NCBI RefSeq assembly: GCF_002575655.3 | Contig: NC_053037.3 | Location: forward strand, 502,270,544 to 502,334,543 | DNA: 64,000 nt | Source: Aegilops tauschii subsp. strangulata | Taxonomy: Eukaryota > Streptophyta > Magnoliopsida > Poales > Poaceae | Direction of reading: 5' to 3' | Shown here: one piece after another, positions 54,986 through 64,000 of the stretch | Layout: each line of letters starts with the position of its first letter | How positions within the stretch are numbered: the first letter of the stretch is position 1 | Translations under genes and position numbers: made by a program | Notes under the pieces: model-generated | The model's database searches: none | What the model was told of the DNA's origin: nothing | Seen by the model: only the letters and a program-made list of their open reading frames with translations

Positions 54986-56708
54986 TGAAAGGATCGATAT
55001 AGTTGACTAGAGGGGGGCTGAATAGGCAACTAACAATTTTTAGCTTTTCTTTACCAATTTAAACTTTGCATCAAAGTAGGTTGTCTAGATATGCAACTAG
55101 GTGAGTAACCTATATGATGCAACAACAACAAGCACACAATCAAGCAAGGGATATAACACAAATAAGCTTGCACAAGTAAAGGCACGAGATAACGAAGATT
55201 AGAGCCGGTGAAGACGAGGATGTGTTACCGAAGTTCCTTCCTTTTGAGGGGAAGTACGTCTCCGTTGGAGCGGTGCGGAGGCATAATGCTCCCCAAGAAG
55301 CCACTGGGGCCACCGTATTCTCCCCACGCCCTCACACAATTTGAGATGCCGTGATTCCACTATTGGTGCCCTTGGAGGCGGCGCCGGACCATTACAACAA
55401 GGTTGGGGCAATCTCCACAACTTAATTGGAGGCACCCAACGACACCACGAAGCTTCACCACAATGGAATATGGCTCCGCGGTGACCTCAACCATCTAGGG
55501 TGCTCAAACACCCAAGAGTAACAAGATCCGCAAGGGATTAGTGGGGGGAATCAAATTTCTCTTGATGGAAGTGTAGATACGGGCCTTCTCAACCAATCCC
55601 TAGAAAATCAACAAGTTTGATTGGCTAGGGAGAGAGATCGGGCGAAAATAGAGCTTGGAGCAACAATGGAGCTTGGGGATGGAAGTGGTGGTCAACTCGG
55701 AGATGAAGACACCCCTTATATAGTGGAAGAACAAATCCAACCGTTATCCACCAACTCTGCCTGCGAAGCACAGTACTACCACGCTGGGAACGCGGTACTA
55801 CCGCAAGGGCACACGGTACTACCGCAAGGCACTGCGGTAGTACCGCCCATGCAGCAGCATCCTAGCCCTAAAGCGAAGGGGCAGAGGGCGGTAGAACCAC
55901 GCGCGCGGTACTACCGCTCCCCTTGTGGTACTACGGCAAGGCAGGGATAGACTAGATTTGGGAAGGCACGGACATATAAAAATACATCCGTGGCAACTTC
56001 CGCTGAGTTGGGATCTGTGCAAAAATCCGACACGGTAGTACCGCAAACCAGGGGCGGTACTACCGCGCAGGGCGCGGATGTAAAAATTACATCCGCCCCT
56101 ACTACCGCGCATGCTGCTGAGACTGGCGAGAACGCACGGTACTATAGCGCCTACGGAGCGGTACTACCTCGTAGGGCACGGATGTAAAAAATTACATCAG
56201 CCACTACTACCGCCACGGGCAGTAGAACCTGGCCTGAGGCCACGGTACTACCACTCCGAAGGTGCGGTACTACCATGGGCGCTTGCGGTACTACCGCGAC
56301 AGAGGCCGGTACTACCGCAAGGGCCTGCGGTACTACCGCTCCTAGGAGCAGTACTACCGCATGCCGCAGTTCAGCAACATTAGGTATCCTTCATTTTGCA
56401 GAGACAAGGAAAAACGGACGATGCTCCAAGGAGCCAAAGGAAAGGGGTGCAAAGAGTAAAAGCCGTGTACGTGATGATTCCACCCAAACCATTCCAAAGC
56501 GGACCCCCTCTTAATAGTATGGCTTTCCTATGACTCAAATCCACCGAAAAGAAATGTAGAGAAACGCCGTATTCAATAGTATTCGAGGGGCACCAAATCG
56601 ACTTGTGCCTAGTCATGATATGTATGAAAAACTTAATGCACACGATTAATCCGCAAAAGCATTGTCATCAATCACCAAAACAAACTAGGGGATAAATATG
56701 CCCTTACA
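54986..56708. mobile_element. Solo LTR rich in GGTACTACCGC palindromes
   Basis: Begins TGAAAGGATCGATATAG, ends ATGCCCTTACA, flanked by GGTAG (54981-54985 and 56709-56713). With TG...CA ends, a 5-base duplication, a length of 1723 bases and no internal coding region, it fits a solo LTR. The superfamily is not determined. Confidence 0.75.
55765..56368. repeat. GCGGTACTACCGC palindrome array
   Basis: About twenty copies of CGGTACTACCGC, or its near forms GCGGTAGTACCGC and CAGTACTACCGC, lie within 600 bases, mostly separated by 10-40 bases. Each copy is a short inverted repeat. GGGCGCGGATGTAAAAATTACATCCG near 56069-56095 is another inverted repeat in the same zone. Confidence 0.85.
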
Positions 56709-56713
56709 GGTAG

Positions 56714-57630
56714 GAACAATAGGATCAACATTATAACTGATAGTCTTTTCTTCAACTTTAATAGGTTCAACTACTTTTACTTCGATGGGAGGATGATATT
56801 TAAACCACTTCTCCCTAGTGAGATCAACATGAGTAGCAAATGATTCACAGAAAGAAGCTACTATCTCAGAGTCAAGTCCATATTTAGTGCTTAATTCACG
56901 GAAAACATCGGTATCCATAAAAGATTTAACACAATCAAACTTAGGTGTTATACCTGACTCCTTACCTTCGTCGAGTTCCCAATCTTCAGAGTTGCGTTTA
57001 ATTCTTTCTAATAAATCCCATCAGAATTCAATAGTCTTCATCATAAAAGAACCCGTACAAGAAGTATTGAGCATGGAGCGATTATTGAGAGAAAGCCGAG
57101 CATAAATTTTTTGAATAATAATTTATCTTGAGAGCTCATGATTGGGGCATGAATATAATATTGAATTAAGCCTCCCCCAAGCTTGAGAGATGCTTTCTCC
57201 TTCGCGAGGCCAAAAATTATTTATTTAATTATGATCACGATGAACCAGATGCATATGATAAAACTTCTGATGAAATTCCAATTTCAATCGGTTGCAGTTC
57301 CATGATCCCATATCATCACATAGCCTAAACCATGTCAATGCATTTCCCCTCAAACATAAAGGGAAGACCTTCTTCTTGGTAACATCCTCGCGCATACCTG
57401 CAAGCTTAAATAATCCACAAACTTCATCCACATAGATTAGGTGCAAATCGGGATCCAATGTTCCATCTCCTGTAAAAGGATTAGCTAGCAGTTTCTCTAT
57501 CATACCCGAAGGAATTTCAAAGTAAACATTTTCAGTAGGTTGAGGAGCAACTCTTTGCTGTACTGGTCGGGGTGAAGATACCTCGAACAAGCCCCTCAAA
57601 GGATTATGTCTCATAGTAACAAGTGACAGT
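56714..57630 (-). pseudogene. Old Gypsy element: gag, broken
   Basis: From about 57612 the minus strand reads NPLRGLFEVSSPRPVQQRVA, FEIPSGMIEKLLANPFTGDG and LTWFRLCDDMGSWNCNRLK, matching gag of the plus-strand copy. The frame stops just after HLVHRDHN. The middle (about 56920-57220) is in several frames with stops and small indels. The last part (56918-56714) again reads DTDVFRELSTKYGLDSEIVA and HPPIEVKVVEPIKVEEKT up to the solo-LTR insertion. Confidence 0.8.
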
Positions 57631-57690
57631 AAATTCAGCACACTATATAAATTTTTCCTTACCAAATTCCACTTACCAAATGCACTATAC

Positions 57691-57708
57691 TCCCCTGCAT
57701 CGGCGCCA
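57691..57708 (-). promoter_or_regulatory. Primer-binding site, tRNA-Asp type (old Gypsy)
   Basis: The minus strand reads TGGCGCCGATGCAGGGGA, which keeps the TGGCGCC 3'-terminal complement of tRNA-Asp but has drifted at three later bases. Confidence 0.7.
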
Positions 57709-57719
57709 GCAAAGAGTCT

Positions 57720-58219
57720 TGATGACCCACAAGTATAGTTGATCTATCGTAGTCCTTTCGATAAGTAAGAGTGTCAAACCCAACGAGGAGCAGAAGGAAA
57801 TGACAGGCGGTTTTCAATAAGCTATTCTCTGCAAGCACTGAAATTATTGGTAACAGATAGTTTTGTGATAAGGTAATTTGTAACGGGTAGCAAGTAATAA
57901 AAGGAAATAAGGTGCAACAAGATGTTCCAATCCTTTTTATAGCAAAGGACAAGCTTGGACAAACTCTTATATGAAGGAAAACGCTCCCGAGGACACATGG
58001 GAATTATCGTCAAGCTAGTTTTCATCACACTCATATGATTCGCGTTCGTTACTTTGATAATTTGATATGTGGGTGGACCGGTGCTTGGGTACTGCCCGTC
58101 CTTGGACAAGCATCCCACTTATGATTACCCCTATTGCAAGCATCCGCAACTATAAAAAAATATTAAGGTAAACCTAACCATAGCATGAAACATATGGATC
58201 CAAATCAGCCCCTTACGAA
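57720..58219 (-). repeat. Old Gypsy element: 3' third of its 5' LTR
   Basis: TGATGACCCACAAGTATAG on the + strand is the complement of the LTR end seen at 38685 and 47321. About 500 bases match 38190-38685 in inverse orientation before a CACTA element interrupts the LTR at 58220. Confidence 0.85.
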
Positions 58220-58568
58220 CACTACAAAAAAAGACACATCCGTGACATTTTGGGCCGAACGAAAAAATTTTGTGTCATACTTATGACACTTCTATGACAA
58301 TAATTGTGAAAAAACCCGGTATCATCATAGATGTGGCGGGGTTCTACTTCTATGACAAAAAATCATGACCGAAAATGGGCTTTTCGTCCTAGGCGGGCCG
58401 GAGACGCAGCTGCATGACATTCTTTGGGCCGTCCATGACGGAAAAAACCGTGGTAGAAGCGAGGGCGAGGAAAATATCGGGGTGTTCCCGGTTACGGTGG
58501 GTGGTCGGGGCCGAGCGATGCGTGTTTCTCTCGTACACGCACGCGCGTGGGTGCGAGGCGTTGGGCTC

Positions 58569-58720
58569 TAACTGAACCTGAGCGAGGCGTTGGGCTCTAA
58601 CTGAACCCGAGCGATTGCACTCCAGGCTACGCGTTACTGAACCTGAGCGAACGATCGATGGCTGTTAACTGAACCCGATCGAGCGATTCCATCACTACTG
58701 CTGCTAACTGAAGCCGATCG
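58569..58720 (+). repeat. CTAACTGAACCCGAGCGA repeats (inverted copy)
   Basis: Six variants of TAACTGAACC(C/T)GAGCGA or CTAACTGAAGCCGATCGA, mirroring 21541-21715. Confidence 0.8.
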
Positions 58721-58729
58721 ATGCTACTT

Positions 58730-59150
58730 TTGGATGAACAGTGAGCGTTGCTGGGGGGGTGGATGAACGGTTCCCGGTGGGGGTGGATGAACAGAACCCC
58801 GTGGTATTGCCTCTGGATGAACAGGACCCGATCGATCGAGCCGGTTGGGGCTGGATGAACAAGACCCCGTGGAAGGATGGATGAACAGGACCACCCCGTG
58901 GAGGGCAGGATGAACAGTAAACGGTGGAGGGCTGGATGAACAGTAGCCCGTGGAGGGGTGGTTGAACAGTAGCCCGTGCAGAGGGCTGGTTGAACAGTAG
59001 CCAGTGGAGTAGCACAGGGTGGAGGCTGGATGAACAGGAGCCCGTGGATGAACAGTCGCAGGTGGAGGCTGGAGGAGGTCGAAGGTGGATGAACAGTAGC
59101 CCGTGGAGGCTAGAGGGGGTCGACGGAGGAGATGAACAGTATCCCGTGGA
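58730..59150 (+). repeat. GGATGAACAG / CCCGTGGAGG minisatellite
   Basis: About sixteen variable units of 20-35 bases around GGCTGGATGAACAGTAGCCC or GGTTGAACAGTAGCCC, mirroring 21218-21540. Confidence 0.85.
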
Positions 59151-59154
59151 GTCT

Positions 59155-59410
59155 CGTTTTGCGGTACACCACACCCCTCCCGATGAACAAGACCCCCGTT
59201 TGGACCGTAGCGCTCCAACACAAGTCCGTTACCTCCGTTTTGCGGTACGCCACACCCCTCCCGATCAACAAGACCCCCGTTTCGACCGTAGGAGGTCCGT
59301 TTCCTCTGTTTTGCGGTACGCCAGACCCGTCCCGATGAACGGGATCCCGTTTCGAACATGGCCGGTCGAACACAAGGCCGTTTCCTCCGTTCTACGGTAC
59401 GCCATGCCTC
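59155..59410 (+). repeat. 71/81-bp minisatellite (inverted copy)
   Basis: GCGGTAC(A/G)CCACACCCCTCCC and variants start at 59161, 59242, 59313 and 59394, at spacings of 81, 71 and 81. The 81-base units carry ten extra bases between the GACCGTAG/CATGG part and CCGTT, compared with the left copy, where all units are 71 bases. Confidence 0.85.
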
Positions 59411-59859
59411 ATTTCCATCGGCTGTTCCGTCCAAGACGGTTGGCTCCCATGCGTGCCGTTGCCTCCCAATGAACACGACGCATTCCGTTGCCTCCCAATG
59501 AACATGACGATGACACAGTTTCTCCATTCCGACCCAGCCATGTACACGAGCCCTGGCCGTACGTATGCACGAGTAGGCGTTCGAGACCCTGCCCGTATTT
59601 ATGAACGTGGCCGTATTTCCTTTCTTGCACACTGGCCGCTGTACGTACATGTACATGCTACGTGCGCGCCTCTACTACGGCACGTGCACGCCTCTACATC
59701 GACCAGTAGGTATGTACACATTCGCGACCAGAATGACAACGCTACGTACGCTTCGACCAGGTGGGTCCCGACTGTCAGGCACTTCCTTGGCTGCGAAGAT
59801 GTTGCTGGTGGGTCCCAGTAGTTAGGGGGCGAATCGTTTTTTCTTTTTTTTTGCCCGGA

Positions 59860-62800
59860 CGCACTTCCTTGTGTGCGAAGATGTAGCTGGTGGGTTCCAG
59901 CAGTCAGGAGGAAATGTTTTTGTGAAATACGGTGGCCCGTCCGGTGGGTCCCCGCTGTCAGGTGGAGGAATAATTATTTTGCACATAATAAGGAGGTACT
60001 TCCTTGCTGCGGCCGTGGACCCAGCTGTCAGCCTCGCCACGTACAGTCCATGTCCGATGGAAGCCATTCCTTGACCACGTTGACCACGCCGCGCCGAGAG
60101 CACTAGGTCGGTGGATGACGGTGAGGCCTAGGAAGGGGACGACGCAGAGCCGGGGAAGACCCGGCAGTGGAAGCCCGCGCGAAGAGGAGTACGAGGGTTC
60201 ACTGGTTCGGCTGCGGTGTGAGGCTGCTGTCGCCGCAGAATAACAGGGGGTGTGGGTGAGTGGAGGGATGGCCTGGCCAGCGATGGGAGTAGTAGGGGGC
60301 GGTGAGGCCTCCGGGGCAGCACAGCCGGCCACGGGAGGCAGGAGCACGAGGCAAGACCAGCGCTGGTTTGGGCGGTTGGAGCAAGAAGACCAGAGGTTGA
60401 AGAAGCACTACGGCAGGTGGATGGACATCGTACAGTCACTAGAGCTAGAATCGTGCATATTGACTAAGTTGACAAAGCCCTCTGTCCCCGTCAACTTAGT
60501 AGGCCCACAAGACAGCCTGCCACTATACTGGGTCCCAGCTAACAGGGGGAGTATTCATTTTTTTTGTGCGTAATAAGGAAGCACTTCCTTGCGTGCGAAC
60601 ATATAGCTGGTGGGTCCGAGCTGTCAGCGGCGGCAAAATTTTTTTTTGCGAAATACAGAGGCCCTTTCGGTGGGTCCCAGATGTCAGGTGGAGGAATCAT
60701 TATTTTGTGCGTAATAAGGAGGCATTTCCTTGTGTGCGGCCGTGGACCCAGCTGTCAGCCAATCTACGTACAGTCCACTTCCGATGGATGTCGTTCATTG
60801 ACCACGTTGACCAGGCCGCGCCGAGAGCACCAGGGCGGTGGACGACAGCGAGGCCTAGGAAGGGAATGACACGGAGGCAGGGAACACTCGGTAGTTGTTT
60901 CCCACGCGGAGGGGAGTACGACTGTATGAGGTTTTACTGGTTTGTCTGCCGTCGCCGGAGAATAACAGCAGGTGTGGTGAGTAGAGGGATGGCTAGGCCA
61001 GCGATGGGAGTACGGTGGGGCGGTGAGGCCTACGCGGCAGCACAGCCGACCGCGGGGAGGAGAGAGTAGGCAGTCCCGCCGGCGCTTGTTTGAGCGGCTG
61101 GAGCAGGAAGAGCAGAGAATGAAGAAGCACGACGGCCGTTGGATGGACATCCAACAGTCACTGCTTGTGCGTCAACCTTTTTTAGGAAAGCCTCAAATCT
61201 GTGGAAAACATCATACAACCCATCTGCCATTATTTCTAATAATTTGCAGCCCATTTGCTAATTCTTAAGGTTATTTGGAGCCCATATTCTTTTTGCTAGC
61301 AATACAGCCCATATTGTGGCCACGGTTAAAAAATTATATGAAATTTTGCATATTTCGGTGCGCTTCGAACTGTTTTTAATCCCGAAATTTCGACTCACAT
61401 TCAAACTGATTTTAAAAATAAATGTATATCAATATAAAATCCAACAAATTGTCCATGCATAAAAATCAATGCAATTTAATATCTTGAAATGAAAAAAATA
61501 AATTTGAAACTCACCTCGTCTTGAAAGATTTGCAGCCCAACAGGCTTGACAAAGCGACTTATTTGACAAATCACAAAAAAACTGGCCTGTGGCCGTGGAC
61601 CCAGCTGCGGCCGTGGACCCAGCTGTCAGCCTCGCCACGTATAGTACTCTTCCAATGGAAGCAGGTCATTGACCATATTGACCAAGCCGCGCCGGGAGCA
61701 CCAAGGCGGTGGACGACGGCAAGGCCTAGGAAGGGGACGACGCGGAGCTGGGGAAGATGCGGTAGTGGATGCCCACGTGGAGAGGAGTACGAGGGTTCAC
61801 TGGTTTGGCTGCGGTGTGAGGCTGCCGTCGCCGCAGAATAACAGGGGGTGTGGGTGAGTGGAGGGATGGCCTGGCCAGTGGTGGGAGAATTATGGGGGTG
61901 GTGAGGCCTCCACGGCAGCACAACCGGCCATGGGAGGCAGGAGCAGGCGGTATGACCGGCGCTGCTTTGGGCAGCTGGAGCAAGAAGACTAGAAGTTGAA
62001 GAAGCACTATGGTCGTTGGATGGACATCGTACGGTCACCGGAGCTAGAATCGTTCATATTGACTAAGTTGACAAAGCCCTCTGTCCTCGTCAACTTAGTA
62101 GGCCCACAAGTCAGCCACCCACTATGGTGGGTCCCAGCTAGCAGGGGGTATTCATTTTTTGTGCGTCATCAGGAGGCACTTCCTTGCGTGATAAGATATA
62201 GCAGGTGGGTCTGACCTGTCAGCGGGGGGAACATTTTTTTCGCGAAATACAGAAGCCCTTCCCGTGGGTCCTAGCTGTCAGGTAGAGGAATCATTATTTT
62301 GCGCGTAATAAGGAGGCATTTCCTTGCGTGCGGCCGTGGACCCAGCTGTCAGCCTCTCCACGTACAGGCCACTTGCGATGGATGTCGTTCATTTACCACG
62401 TTGACCAGGCCGCGCCGAGAGCACCAGGGCGGTGGACGACGGCGAGGCCTAGGAAGGGAACGACACGGAGCCAGGGAAGACTCGGCAGTTGTTTCCCACA
62501 TGGAGGAGTACGAGGGTTTACTGGTTCGTCTACCGTCCCTGGAGAATAACAGCAGGTGTGGGTGTGTAGAGGGATGGCTAGGCCAGCGATGGGAGTATGG
62601 TGGGGCAGTGAGGCCTGCGCGGTAGCATAGCCGGCCGCGGGAGGAGGGAGCAGGCAGTCCCGCCGGAGCTTGTTTGAGCGGCCGGAGCAGGAAAAGCAGA
62701 GATTGAAGAAGCACGACAGCCGTTGGATGGACATCCAACAGTCACTGCTCTTGTGTGCATTATTTCTAATAATGTATAGCCCATTTGCTAATTCTTAAGA

Positions 62801-63240
62801 ATGTTTTTGGATCCCATCTTCTTTTTGTTAGCATTACACCCCATATTGTGGCCACGGTTGAAAAGTATACGAATTTTTTGCATATTCGGTGCGGTCAACT
62901 GTTTTTAATCCCGAAATATCGATTCAGATTCAAAGTATTTTGAAAAATAATTTATATAAATATAAAATCCAAATAATTGTCCACGCATAAAAATCAATGG
63001 AATTTAAAATCTTGTAATGAAAAAAATTGAAACTAATTCCCGGTTTGATGTGTTTTAAAAATGTACAGCCCATTTCTGGGCAAACCGAATGAAAGTCTCC
63101 TCGTCTTAAAACATTTGCAGCCCAGGAGGGCTGATAAAGCAAGTAGGCCTCATTTGGGTATTTCTTAAAAAAAATAGAACTGGGCTAGCCATTTTCAGCA
63201 AGAAAAAAACACATCTGGGCTCATGATGTGGTAAACATAA
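59860..63240 (-). repeat. Four-module subterminal array (inverted copy)
   Basis: The complement of the landmark TGTCCATCCA lies at 60418-60427, 61140-61149, 62020-62029 and 62723-62732. GC-rich modules alternate with AT-rich blocks (61200-61560, 62760-63120) matching 19500-19830 and 17580-17860 in inverse orientation. Motifs such as GTGGGTCCCAGCTGTCAGG are repeated throughout. Confidence 0.75.
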
Positions 63241-64000
63241 ATAAAACCCTGGCTAGACAGGCCACGGCCCCCGCACAGCCCCGTTGTTACCCTGATCCGT
63301 CGCTAAAACTAGTATAAATAACAACTGCTTGTTCCTCAAAAAAAACTGCGCGACCTGCTGGGTCCCTGGTATCAGCCGCTCGTAGTGTTTTTGAAAGATA
63401 GCAGGAGAACTGCTACAATTCATTAAGAGGAAGCGGTAAAGAAACCGACGCTCAGTTAATTAAGGAAAACCGAGCTAAAACCTTTACAAAGAGCACACGG
63501 CCGACACAACACGAACCTCTCGTAGTATAATTCTGTCGTTAATTGACTACGTTGACAATGGCGTGAGCCCCAGATGTCCAACCATTAGGAGGAACCATAT
63601 TTTTGGGCTTGTAATATAGAGGCACTTGCTTGCGTACTGCCATGACGCTGGTGGGTCCCTACTGTCATCCTCTACACATACATTCATCTCCTTGTTCCTC
63701 AGGGTTGTTGACGACGTTGACAACGCAAGAGGGCGGCGCACCGCGCACGGCGAGCGAACCAAGGCCGCAAGGCGGAGGACGACGGCGAGGCCTCGGACGG
63801 AACGAACATGAGCCGTGGAAGATGCGCCCGTCCAGTCGCAGGCGGAGGGGAGTACAAGGGTTGACAGGTTCGGGTGCGGGTGCGTGTTGGGGCTGACATC
63901 GTTGGAGAATAACAGGACGTGTGGGGAAATAGAGGGTGGGACTGGCCAACGTTGGAGGGTACGTACGGTAGGGCGGCGGAGGCGCAACCAGCCATGGGAG
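63241..64000. other. Diverged module at the window edge
   Basis: 63540-64000 looks like a further, more diverged module: GTTGACAATGGCGTGAGCCC, GGTGGGTCCCTACTGTCATC, GACGTTGACAAC and a GC-rich block with GGAGAATAACAGGACGTGTG. It has no counterpart in the left copy. The frames across it are open by composition only. Confidence 0.5.

Larger units (their letters stand above)
22048..58219 (-). mobile_element. Old minus-strand Gypsy retrotransposon split by nested insertions
   Basis: Pieces of one Gypsy element, read right to left, lie at 57720-58219 (end of 5' LTR), 57691-57708 (primer site), 56714-57630 (gag), 52519-54985 (end of gag, protease, reverse transcriptase, RNase H), 47322-48287 (RNase H end, integrase), 36873-37164 (integrase end), 29141-29152, 23335-23407 (end of pol) and 22048-23334 (spacer and extra ORF). 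Joining pieces across five insertions restores the order known from the related plus-strand copy at 37165-47321. Both outer ends are cut by CACTA elements. No 3' LTR lies in the window. Confidence 0.85.
58220..64000. mobile_element. CACTA transposon, left terminal part
   Basis: Starts CACTACAAAAAAAGACACAT after the Gypsy LTR (flanking GAA). The following 5.8 kb repeat, in inverse orientation, the order seen at 17300-22047: terminal TCTATGACA motifs, TAACTGAACCCGAGCGA repeats, the GGATGAACAG minisatellite, the GCGGTACGCCACACC minisatellite, then modules around CCGTTGGATGGACA. No transposase is seen, and the other end lies beyond the window. Confidence 0.8.

Noticed and set aside
58724..59656. 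310-codon minus-strand open frame
   Set aside because: It lies over the same minisatellites in the inverted CACTA copy, with no domain and no splice or promoter context.
1..64000. CRISPR array, bacterial operons or riboswitches
   Set aside because: The sequence is plant nuclear DNA; the regular repeats are minisatellites inside transposons.

Overview
The window looks like intergenic DNA from a large grass genome, most likely a wheat relative (Triticeae). The evidence is the density and types of repeats: Stowaway, Tourist-like, Helitron and CACTA DNA transposons, and Gypsy LTR elements inserted into one another. Several insertions still show exact target-site duplications (TSDs). I found no intact host gene. 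The coding sequence I can recognise is transposon-derived, with one fragment of a host gene captured inside a CACTA element.

Bases 1-4760 are the 3' part of a CACTA transposon read on the + strand: the C-terminal tail of a probable transposase, a multi-exon second gene (Transposase_24 type) broken by one stop and one frameshift, a tandem array in its last intron, and a subterminal zone of palindromic GCCGTC repeats. Bases 4760-17300 are a patchwork of small DNA transposons and unassigned sequence: a 443-bp element with long terminal inverted repeats, four Stowaway copies or fragments plus one lone Stowaway terminus, a Helitron inside a Stowaway, a Tourist-like MITE, a tRNA-related SINE-like head, several minisatellites, a leader-like region followed by repeated copies of a GAACTGCACAAA motif, and a broken minus-strand gene with a TATA box.

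Bases 17300-22047 and 58220-64000 are terminal parts of two CACTA elements of one family, lying in opposite orientation. Between them (22048-58219) is one old minus-strand Gypsy element split by five independent insertions: a deleted chromovirus (23408-29140, TSD CAATA); a solo LTR (29153-36867, TSD ATTAG) that itself contains a probably non-autonomous Gypsy element (29650-36398, TSD CCTAC); a nearly complete plus-strand Gypsy element of the same family as the host (37165-47321, TSD GTTCT); a CACTA element carrying an RPA32-like exon (48288-52518, TSD TGA); and a second solo LTR rich in GCGGTACTACCGC palindromes (54986-56708, TSD GGTAG).

All gag-pol frames seen here carry stops or frameshifts, so no element looks able to move alone. 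The Gypsy elements use a primer-binding site matching plant tRNA-Asp. The non-autonomous Gypsy element shares its primer site and its pre-LTR region with the larger Gypsy family, which suggests it used proteins from that family. Clade names, domain names and the RPA32 call come from recognising motifs by eye, without database searches.
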